NCBI GenBank assembly: GCA_013426795.1
Contig: JACDZF010000006.1
Coordinates: 1-40,927 of the forward strand
From: Desulfocapsa sp.
GTDB taxonomy: Bacteria; Desulfobacterota; Desulfobulbia; Desulfobulbales; Desulfocapsaceae
Direction: 5' to 3'
Length of the DNA stretch: 40,927 bases
The notes under the pieces are model-generated. The model was not told where the DNA came from. It saw only the letters and a program-made list of their open reading frames with translations, and did no database searches. Position numbers and translations under genes: made by a program. This document shows positions 8,530 to 15,632 of the stretch, piece by piece (position 1 is the stretch's first letter; each line of letters begins with the position of its first letter).

Positions 8530-8606
8530 CCCCGATGAACGGGATACGAGCCTATTGCAGATTCTATTCTTGCAAAAAACAAGAATAGAACCTGTAAGGC
8601 ACTAAA
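8527..8606 (-). repeat. right copy of the 82/80-bp inverted repeat
   Basis: This is the partner of 6112-6193 in opposite orientation. It begins exactly at the csp stop codon TAA (8527-8529). This copy has a perfect internal hairpin: arms TTCTATTCTTG and CAAGAATAGAA around a CAAAAAA loop, which the left copy has partly lost. The shared end CCCCGATRAACGGGATACGA also forms a small CCCG/CGGG hairpin. Confidence 0.88.
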
Positions 8607-8626
8607 AATCGCGTTCGCAAGTCCTT

Positions 8627-8664
8627 AAGGTCTGCCTGATACCTTTCAGGCAGACCTTTTTTTT
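8627..8664 (+). terminator. rho-independent terminator after csp
   Basis: Perfect 12-bp arms AAGGTCTGCCTG (8627-8638) and CAGGCAGACCTT (8647-8658) enclose an 8-nt loop. The T-run continues for six more T's to 8664. It lies 98 bp after the csp stop and just beyond the right inverted repeat, so the repeat would be transcribed as csp 3' UTR. Confidence 0.92.
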
Positions 8665-8762
8665 GGAACAAGCTGGAGGTTCCCCTTTCCACCCCCCTCC
8701 TTTACTGCCCGGAGATCCCCCTCCTTCCCCTTCCTGTTTTTTCGTGTTGATCCCCTCTCTTC

Positions 8763-8792
8763 TTGCCTCATCAAAGCCGATAAGGGTATAAT
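8763..8792 (+). promoter_or_regulatory. candidate sigma-70 promoter for the DUF6909-like operon
   Basis: TTGCCT (8763-8768) and a perfect TATAAT (8787-8792) are separated by 18 bp, in the gap between the csp terminator and the next gene. The predicted leader to ATG 8937 would be about 137 nt. The preceding stretch, 8665-8760, is pyrimidine-rich on this strand and shows no other signal. Confidence 0.55.
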
Positions 8793-8936
8793 GATGATTG
8801 CCCTCCCCTTGAAGATCAGGCAAACTGCCATCATCCAGTCATCAGTCATCGTGGCCACTTGCCCGGCAGCGTTGCGATTCTAAAGACACTTCGGGATACC
8901 CAGGTTCGTGAGGGCCCCATTCCAGTGGAGTTCACC

Positions 8937-10640
8937 ATGCAGGATCTGACCAAAGCGCAAAAGGCCCGCCTTGCCATTCGTACCTTTCAAACCCTGGCCG
9001 ATGCCCTGACATTACGGGGGAATTACCGACCTTCGGGCAAGTCCGGTGAAAAGCTTGCGGAATCATTGAAACTGTTTTCCCCTGAAATCTACGGCTCGAT
9101 GGTGGATTCCCGGATTATGGAACTCCAGGGCCTTGAATATGTCATTGACCGTATGCCCCGGGGCATTGAAAAATGCAACCGCATTATCCTGACCGGCAAT
9201 GAGGATTTCCACAACACCACCTTTGAACAGGTCATCCCGCTGAAACGGAGGCGACTCTCCTATGTGGTTTCGGAAAATGAGATCTGTTTTGTCATTACCA
9301 AAGGATTAACCGAGGTTTATGATATCCTCACCCACATCACCTTCCTCAGTATTGAATCCCAGAAGATTCAGGAACAGGTGTGTGACAAGGAAGGAAATAC
9401 CTCTTCCGAATGGCACGATCTTGGAAAGGCCGCGCGCGGAGAGCTGGTTCTTGAGGGCGCGGTGCTGGATCAGGCCATCTGGAACCTTTCCATTCTCCTG
9501 GGACGAACCTACCGGGAGACACGGGAAACCTATGAGAGCATGATGCGAACACATCATGGCCAACGATACAATAATGGTCTGTTTTCAATTATCTACAGTA
9601 TGGGGGAGCGGATAATCAGGGAGATCAGATCCCCCGATGAGCAACTGACCATCTATTTCACCCCGTCACTCCAGGAGATGATTGCCCATCATAAATATGC
9701 CTCAAAATGGGCCGAGGCGGTGAAGCTGCATCTGGTCCAGCACGGCTTTCAGGAACGGCCCCTCCATATTATCAGCGCCAACATGCATTCGGTGAAGAAC
9801 ATCCTCTATGGTGCCGGAGCCTTACAGGTGACCGGGGGAGTTGTCCCCACCAGTCTCTATGACATGATCCCCACCTTAAAAGACAGGGAGGAGGAGGTGC
9901 AGGCCTTTGCCGGGCAGCATGGCTTCACCTTTCTCCCGGACGGCTCCGGTTCCAATATTGATGTCATGGTCATTGACGCGGCAGCCATCGACCACAGCTC
10001 CCTCCACCCTGCCCTGAATATCGATGAGGGGTACATCACCACCACAAAACCGGTGATCGTGGTCATGGACTATGCCTTCGGGACCCAGGCCTTTGAGGTC
10101 ATGGATGAACTGCTGCGACCTGATCGTATCGGGGAGAAACTCCTCACCTTCAATATCTCCTCCATCTCCATCATGGGCAAGGCGGGAATTCTTCCAGGAA
10201 AAAAAGGCGACATTATGCTGGCCACGGCCCACGTCATGGAAGGAACGGCCCATAACTACATTGTGGCCAATGACCTGCGAGCCGCTGATTTTGGTGACAA
10301 CGTCAATGTCTATGCGGGGCCGATGGTCACAGTGCTCGGCACCTCCCTCCAGAATCGGGACGTGCTGGAGCGTTTCTACAGCTCCAGCTGGAAGGCTGTG
10401 GGCCTGGAAATGGAGGGCGGACATTATCAGCAAGCCATCAATGCGGCAGTGATTCAGGGCCATATCTCCTCCCAGGTCCGCATCCGCTATGCCTACTATG
10501 CCTCGGATAATCCCCTGCATGGCGGGCAAACCCTGGCCGCCGGCTCCATGGGGGTGGAAGGTATCGCCCCGACCTATCTGATCACCAAGGTTCTCATTCA
10601 TAAAATTCTCAATCCGCCCAAGGATCGACGATGCGACTGA
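8937..10640 (+). CDS. nucleoside-phosphorylase/AMP-nucleosidase-like protein (probably DUF6909)
   Basis: The 567-residue product has no signal or membrane segment. Its C-terminal third looks like the PNP/nucleosidase fold: MGKAGILPGKKGDIMLA near residue 412, a YAGPMVTVLGTSLQNRDVL segment, then VGLEMEGGHYQQAI near 488, recalling the MEG motif that binds ribose in MTA/SAH and AMP nucleosidases. The N-terminal half is helical and unknown to me; I believe the family is the uncharacterised DUF6909, which needs confirming. The frame is open from TTG 8859, but ATG 8937 has GGAG 6 nt upstream and a promoter behind it. Its stop overlaps the kinase start by 10 bp, implying coupled translation. Confidence 0.6.
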   Translation: MQDLTKAQKARLAIRTFQTLADALTLRGNYRPSGKSGEKLAESLKLFSPEIYGSMVDSRIMELQGLEYVIDRMPRGIEKCNRIILTGNEDFHNTTFEQVIPLKRRRLSYVVSENEICFVITKGLTEVYDILTHITFLSIESQKIQEQVCDKEGNTSSEWHDLGKAARGELVLEGAVLDQAIWNLSILLGRTYRETRETYESMMRTHHGQRYNNGLFSIIYSMGERIIREIRSPDEQLTIYFTPSLQEMIAHHKYASKWAEAVKLHLVQHGFQERPLHIISANMHSVKNILYGAGALQVTGGVVPTSLYDMIPTLKDREEEVQAFAGQHGFTFLPDGSGSNIDVMVIDAAAIDHSSLHPALNIDEGYITTTKPVIVVMDYAFGTQAFEVMDELLRPDRIGEKLLTFNISSISIMGKAGILPGKKGDIMLATAHVMEGTAHNYIVANDLRAADFGDNVNVYAGPMVTVLGTSLQNRDVLERFYSSSWKAVGLEMEGGHYQQAINAAVIQGHISSQVRIRYAYYASDNPLHGGQTLAAGSMGVEGIAPTYLITKVLIHKILNPPKDRRCD

Positions 10641-12478
10641 TCAAAAATCAGCGTCTGGCACTGGTCTCTCCCTGGGTTCTGGCGGCTGCCTGTGCCCTGC
10701 TGTCCTTGATTATTACCGTTTTTGCCATCAATAATTACCGGCGCGAAAAAATCCTGATGACCGATGTGCTGCTGGAAAGGGGAGCAACCCTGATCCGCTT
10801 CGTCACCTCCGGTGCCAGGGCCTCATTCCTTGACGCCGCCCGCCGGGGACTGAAACCATCGGGGCAATTGTCTGACCATGTCCAGGAGATCCTTGAACGG
10901 GCCGCTGAACAGCCAGGTGTTCATTTTCTCGCCCTTGTCGATCAGTCCGGGAAAATTCTTGCAAGCTCTGACACAAAGGCGCTGGACTCCACGGTGGATC
11001 CTGAAACGTCCATCTTCATCGACTCCATCAGTGGAGAAATTCACGATCTGGGGAGGTTTCGCTATCGCATCGGCGGTCATGATCAGGTGTCGGCGTTCCA
11101 GGTGGCGGCCCTTTTTGTGCCCATCGGCAAACGACAATTGAACCAGCAGGCACCATCTTTCAGAGGAAATTTTCCCGGCCCGGAGGGTATCGGGCGAATG
11201 ATGATGCGTCAGCATCATCCTCCTCCGCCGGAGTGGAATGAGGAGCTGGAGCGGATAAGTCAGCAGAAATATATCCTCCTGGTGGAGCTTGATATGTCTG
11301 AATTTAAGAGGGCCGTCAGGCAGCAACTCCTCCAGATCGTCATCCTTTCCGTTGTTCTTCTGCTGGTTGGGGTGGGGGGCTGGCTGTCGCTCCTGACCCT
11401 TGAGGGCTTGAAAGGATCGCAGAGCAGGCTGGAGCGGATCAAGGCGTTTCGCGACACCCTCATCTCCTCATTGCCGGTGGGGTTAATCGTCACCGACAGC
11501 CAGGGGCTGATCATTCTCTGCAATCAGTTTGCCGAAAGGATGACTTCCGTGGTTGAAAAGGATGCGGTGGGGCTGCCCCCCGAAGAGGTGCTGGCGCCGG
11601 AACTGGCCCAGGCCCTTTCCGGTACAGCCATGACGCCGGAAGGTTCGCGCCGGGAAATTATTCTACCCGACCACAATGGTGGGCTTCGAACCCTGCAACT
11701 GCAGAGCATGAGCGTGGTGGACAGCGAAGGGGCCCCATCCGGCTCCATGCTGCTGATCCAGGATTTGAGCCAGTTGAAGTCATTGGAAGAAGAGCTGCGA
11801 CGCAGTGAACGCATGGCTGCCCTGGGGAAAATGGCTGCCGGGGTTGCCCATGAGTTGAGAAATCCATTGAGTTCCATCAAGGGGCTGGCCATTCTCCTTC
11901 GATCAAAATTCCAGGAAAAAAGTGACGACCAGCTCACCGCTGACATCCTGGTGCAAGAGGTGGAGCGCCTGAATCGCAGTATCAGTGAACTCCTGGATTA
12001 TACCCGTCCGCAGAAGCTGGTCCTCGGAAATGTCCATCCGGTGGAGGTGGTGCGCAAGGCCATGTCGCTGGTTCGCATGGATGCCGAATCCATGGGGGTC
12101 ATCATGGAACTCCATGGAGAGGAGCATATCCCGGTCATCCAGGCCGATCAGGACAAATTGAATCAGGTCTTTCTCAATCTCCTGTTAAATTCCATCCAGG
12201 CCATGGAAGATGGAGGCAGACTGGACATTTATGTGGCCGACGATGGCAGAAATATCACCTTGAAAGTGAAGGACACGGGATGCGGCGTCGCCAAAGAAAA
12301 TCTGTCCCGCGTCTTTGACCCTTATTTTACCACCAAGCCCGATGGCACCGGGCTGGGGCTCGCCATGTCGGTGAAGATTATCGAGGAGCATGGCGGCACG
12401 ATCAGCTTCCAGAGCGATTGTGACAGTGGAACCACCGTTACCGTCATCCTCCCTGTTCTCGGGTCCGGCCATGTCTGA
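10631..12478 (+). CDS. membrane sensor histidine kinase (ZraS/HydH-like, PAS-HisKA-HATPase)
   Basis: The 615-residue protein is an inner-membrane sensor kinase. TM1 is near residues 11-33, a periplasmic sensor covers about 34-232 and TM2 is near 234-256. A PAS domain follows at about 275-385, then HisKA with phosphoaccepting His407 in GVAHELRNPLSSIKG. The HATPase ends the protein, with N-box LNLLLNSIQAM, G1 DTGCGV and G2 GTGLGL. The sensor loop has an unusual GRMMMRQHHPPPPEW run near residues 188-203, a possible metal site. No response regulator is adjacent, so it is an orphan here. It overlaps both neighbours, the nucleosidase-like gene by 10 bp and the Fe-S gene by 8 bp, so the three proteins are likely made together. 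Confidence 0.93.
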   Translation: MRLIKNQRLALVSPWVLAAACALLSLIITVFAINNYRREKILMTDVLLERGATLIRFVTSGARASFLDAARRGLKPSGQLSDHVQEILERAAEQPGVHFLALVDQSGKILASSDTKALDSTVDPETSIFIDSISGEIHDLGRFRYRIGGHDQVSAFQVAALFVPIGKRQLNQQAPSFRGNFPGPEGIGRMMMRQHHPPPPEWNEELERISQQKYILLVELDMSEFKRAVRQQLLQIVILSVVLLLVGVGGWLSLLTLEGLKGSQSRLERIKAFRDTLISSLPVGLIVTDSQGLIILCNQFAERMTSVVEKDAVGLPPEEVLAPELAQALSGTAMTPEGSRREIILPDHNGGLRTLQLQSMSVVDSEGAPSGSMLLIQDLSQLKSLEEELRRSERMAALGKMAAGVAHELRNPLSSIKGLAILLRSKFQEKSDDQLTADILVQEVERLNRSISELLDYTRPQKLVLGNVHPVEVVRKAMSLVRMDAESMGVIMELHGEEHIPVIQADQDKLNQVFLNLLLNSIQAMEDGGRLDIYVADDGRNITLKVKDTGCGVAKENLSRVFDPYFTTKPDGTGLGLAMSVKIIEEHGGTISFQSDCDSGTTVTVILPVLGSGHV

Positions 12479-13289
12479 GATAAAAAATCCTCTGGAGCTC
12501 TACAAATTTCTGCCCAAGACCAACTGCGGCCAGTGTGGTGTTCCATCATGCATGGCCTTTTCCGCCAGGATACTTCAGGGCCTGCTCTCCATCAGTGCCT
12601 GTCCCCATCTGGATAAGGAGGCCGTTGAGCTCATAAGCTGGCGAATTGTCCGGCGAAAAAACCCGGACGATGAATACGACGTGGTCATCAAACAGCTCCA
12701 GAATGAGGTTCAGCATCTTGATTTCTCCAGGGTTGCCCCCCGCATAGGGGCCACAGTGAAGGGCGACCAACTGGCAATCAACTGTCTGGGAAAAGATTTT
12801 TTCATCTCCCAATCCGGTGAGATGACCTCCACCTGCCATATCAACCACTGGCTCCATGTCCCCATGCTCCACTACATCATTGAATGTGAAGGCCTCACCC
12901 CGGCCAACGACTGGATCCCCTTTCATGAGCTGTCAAATGCCGGACAGTGGAGTCAGTATTTCAGCCATCGCTGTGAACAGGCCCTGCGCCAGCTGGCCGA
13001 CGCTCATCGGGAATTAATCTTTGAGATCCTTTCCCTCTTCGGAGCCCGGCCCATAAAGACCACAGGCGACGCGGATTATTCCCTGCTCATCATGCCCCTG
13101 CCCAAGGTGCCCTTTCTTATCCATTACTGGCAGGAGGAGGACGGATTTCCCTCGCAACTCAACATCCTGCTGGACCGTTCTGCCAACCGCAATATCAACG
13201 CCCACTCCATCAATCTGCTGGCCCGCGGCATTGTCGAAATGTTTCGTCAACTGGTCGTTTCCCACAGCAAAGATGGAAAACTTTTTTAG
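12471..13289 (+). CDS. Fe-S cluster domain / DUF3786 protein
   Basis: The 272-residue product starts with a four-cysteine Fe-S motif, Cys19-x2-Cys22-x4-Cys27-x16-Cys44 in NCGQCGVPSCMAFSARIL. This is the small Fe-S domain also seen in the corrinoid protein AcsC and in Rnf subunit B. The rest resembles DUF3786, a domain of unknown function in anaerobes. ATG 12471 is chosen because it starts the family-like sequence and overlaps the kinase stop; the longer frame from 12390 would lie inside the kinase. The protein is cytoplasmic. Its link to the upstream kinase suggests a redox- or one-carbon-related signal, but this is inference. Confidence 0.82.
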   Translation: MSEIKNPLELYKFLPKTNCGQCGVPSCMAFSARILQGLLSISACPHLDKEAVELISWRIVRRKNPDDEYDVVIKQLQNEVQHLDFSRVAPRIGATVKGDQLAINCLGKDFFISQSGEMTSTCHINHWLHVPMLHYIIECEGLTPANDWIPFHELSNAGQWSQYFSHRCEQALRQLADAHRELIFEILSLFGARPIKTTGDADYSLLIMPLPKVPFLIHYWQEEDGFPSQLNILLDRSANRNINAHSINLLARGIVEMFRQLVVSHSKDGKLF

Positions 13290-13424
13290 TGCTCATTTCT
13301 CCTTGAGCCGTTACAACTGAAAACATGTCGTGGTGAGCCTTTTTTTGCTCGACCCTTCATCCAGAAGAAATCAGGCCCAATTTCTTTTACCAGCTGAACT
13401 GTTCCCCAATGTCCTAAATCTACG

Positions 13425-14372
13425 ATGATAACCCTTTATAAACTGGTCGATACACATCTTGTCGCAACCCAGGTTGCATGCGGCGAGCCCATGCCCATGG
13501 ATGCTCTCTGGGTTGATCTGCTCAATCCCACCGCGGAAGAAAAATCACTGGTCAGCAGGGCCTACAGTCAGCTTCTGCCCTCTGCAGAAGATGTCCAGGA
13601 AATTGAGGCCAGCTCCAGATTCTTTGTGGATGAACAGGGGCTGCATATTCGATCCTATTTCCTCTTCCAGGCTCCCGACCACTTTGAGAATGCCACCATG
13701 GCATTTATCCTGAACCAGGGCCGGCTCTTTACCATACGCCACGAAAAACTTGAATCCATTCATGTGTTCAAGCAGAGAGCGGCCACCGGGGCAATCAAGA
13801 TCAAGGATAATTTTGACCTGATATTTGCCCTCTTTGAGGTCAAGGTGGATCGGCTGGCCGACAGACTTGAGCTTCTCCAGAGCGAAATCGACAATATCAG
13901 CCGGGATGTCTATGACGGCGACAACCGGAATCTGGAGCAGATAGTCTTACGACTGGGCGCGCTTCAGGATACCAACGACAAAATCCGACTGGGAATGCAC
14001 GATATGCAGCGGCTGTTTTCGTTTTTCAAACGAAGTGGCTACGACCTGAAGAAAAATCTGCCCATTCTCCAAAGTCTCATTGAAGACATTGACTCCCTTG
14101 TTCAATACTCAACCTTTCTGTTTGATAAAAGTGACTCCTTACTCAATGTAACCATTGGACTAATCAGCAGTGAACAGAATAAAATCATCCGCATCTTTTC
14201 CATTATCTCGGTGGTCTTTATGCCGCCAACCCTGGTGGCCAGCCTCTATGGGATGAATTTTGAGGTCATGCCGGAACTGCACTGGCCGTATGGTTACTTT
14301 TTTGCCCTCGCACTGATGCTGGTGTCTGCCATAGTGCCGTATCTGCTCTTCAAACTCAAAGGCTGGCTCTAA
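13425..14372 (+). CDS. corA: CorA-family magnesium/divalent cation transporter
   Basis: The 315-residue product fits CorA, a homopentameric inner-membrane Mg2+ channel. The N-terminal cytoplasmic domain has VDLLNPTAEE and the EIEASSRFFVDEQGLHIRSY segment. A long helical stalk (about residues 130-250) leads to the first membrane helix. The selectivity motif Gly276-Met277-Asn278 in YGMNF is present, followed by MPELHWPYGY, a conserved loop, and the second helix. The tail KLKGWL is basic, as usual. A 135-bp gap separates it from the Fe-S gene, so it is probably transcribed separately. Confidence 0.95.
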   Translation: MITLYKLVDTHLVATQVACGEPMPMDALWVDLLNPTAEEKSLVSRAYSQLLPSAEDVQEIEASSRFFVDEQGLHIRSYFLFQAPDHFENATMAFILNQGRLFTIRHEKLESIHVFKQRAATGAIKIKDNFDLIFALFEVKVDRLADRLELLQSEIDNISRDVYDGDNRNLEQIVLRLGALQDTNDKIRLGMHDMQRLFSFFKRSGYDLKKNLPILQSLIEDIDSLVQYSTFLFDKSDSLLNVTIGLISSEQNKIIRIFSIISVVFMPPTLVASLYGMNFEVMPELHWPYGYFFALALMLVSAIVPYLLFKLKGWL

Positions 14373-14419
14373 TTCACGACCCCTTCCGCATATCCAGTGC
14401 AAAGCCACTTTCTTTATGG

Positions 14420-14425
14420 TATAAT
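14420..14425 (+). promoter_or_regulatory. candidate -10 box for the pentapeptide lipoprotein gene
   Basis: A perfect TATAAT sits in the 113-bp gap between corA and the next gene, 60 nt before its GTG start. The hexamer GTGCAA lies 17 bp upstream but is a poor -35, so support is moderate. Confidence 0.38.
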
Positions 14426-14485
14426 CATTTCCTGATAAATTTTATCAATTCATTTCAGCAAGTTGTCTTGCATGGAGGCCCATCT

Positions 14486-15499
14486 GTGTCCCGACCGATT
14501 CTCCCTCTTTTCCTTCTCTGTGGTCTTCTCTTTGCCGCCTGCGCGCCTGTTACCCAAAACCAGATGGCAGCTCGGGGAAATGCTCCCCTCACCGCCAGGC
14601 AGATTTTTGATATGGTCTCTGGAAACAGCCTGTACCTGGAAGCCGTTGATTTTAACACGCACATCTATTTTCAGCCGGACGGCACCATCGCAGCCCGCGG
14701 AGAATCCCTCACCGCCGACGACACAGACAAGGGTGGATGGGACATCAACGGCGCCAACCAGCTCTGCCTGAAGTTCAAGGTCTGGTATTACGGGGAGATG
14801 AAATGCTACTCTGTATATCCCGGTGCCGGTACAAATACCTACGCCCTCTTCAATGACAGGGGAGTCTTTGCCTACAGCGCCAAACTCTCCAGCGGGGATT
14901 CCGCGCACCTCTACAAATCGCCTGAGCCGACCAGGAAGACGACCTATCTGCGAGAATCCCTGGCCGCCGGGAAAGCCTCAGGCCAGCCTTCGGCCGGTAC
15001 CGATTCACAACCGGCGGCAGAGCCTGCCGCCAAGGCCACCTATCTCCGGCAATCCATGACCGCCGACAAATCCGCTGGTATCCAGCCGCAAGTATCCAGC
15101 CCCGCCGAATCAATGCCCATAGCTTCTCCCGGTGCCTCCGATGACGAGATTGAATACACCGTGAAATCCATAGCCAAGGATTGCCCGGGCTGCAATCTGG
15201 GAAGAAGTGACCTCCGCCAGGCCGACCTCGTCGGCGCTAATCTGGCGGGGGCTGACTTACAGGGTGCCGACCTGAGCCGGGCCAATCTGCGCCGGGCCAA
15301 TCTCGAGGGCGCCAATCTTCGGGGGGCATCTCTGGTCAACGCCAATCTTCCAGGGGTCAATCTCAAAAAAGCAAACCTCACCAATGCGGATTTCACCGGC
15401 GCCAACCTGACCCAGGCTGATTTCACCGGTGCCAGAACCGACAGCATGAATCTCACCAATGCCCATACCGAGGGCGCGAAAGGTCTGAAAGAGAGATAG
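14486..15499 (+). CDS. pentapeptide-repeat lipoprotein
   Basis: The start is set at GTG 14486 because GGAGG (14474-14478) lies 7 nt upstream; the frame is also open from TTG 14468. The 337-residue product begins with a lipoprotein signal (ILPLFLLCGLLFAAC, lipobox LFAAC). A globular segment follows, with ARQIFDMVSGNSLYLE and a two-Cys stretch. A low-complexity linker holds two related stretches, TTYLRESLAAGKASG and ATYLRQSMTADKSAG, about 45 residues apart. About 16 A(D/N)LXX-type pentapeptides then form a right-handed beta-helix (ADLVGANLAGADLQGADLS). It is probably exported and membrane-anchored. The function is unknown. Confidence 0.85.
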   Translation: MSRPILPLFLLCGLLFAACAPVTQNQMAARGNAPLTARQIFDMVSGNSLYLEAVDFNTHIYFQPDGTIAARGESLTADDTDKGGWDINGANQLCLKFKVWYYGEMKCYSVYPGAGTNTYALFNDRGVFAYSAKLSSGDSAHLYKSPEPTRKTTYLRESLAAGKASGQPSAGTDSQPAAEPAAKATYLRQSMTADKSAGIQPQVSSPAESMPIASPGASDDEIEYTVKSIAKDCPGCNLGRSDLRQADLVGANLAGADLQGADLSRANLRRANLEGANLRGASLVNANLPGVNLKKANLTNADFTGANLTQADFTGARTDSMNLTNAHTEGAKGLKER

Positions 15500-15632
15500 G
15501 CATAAATTTACGAATTGCTGAAATCGGTCACTCCCCATGTATCATCCGTCACTGGTCGCAGGTCAGGAGTCGTGCTTCCATAAGCCACCTGGCATCACCT
15601 TCTAACTCGTCACTACTCCTTCGTACTCCACT

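Noticed and set aside
8859-8936. Upstream TTG start for the DUF6909-like protein
   Set aside because: No ribosome site near it, whereas ATG 8937 has GGAG at good spacing.
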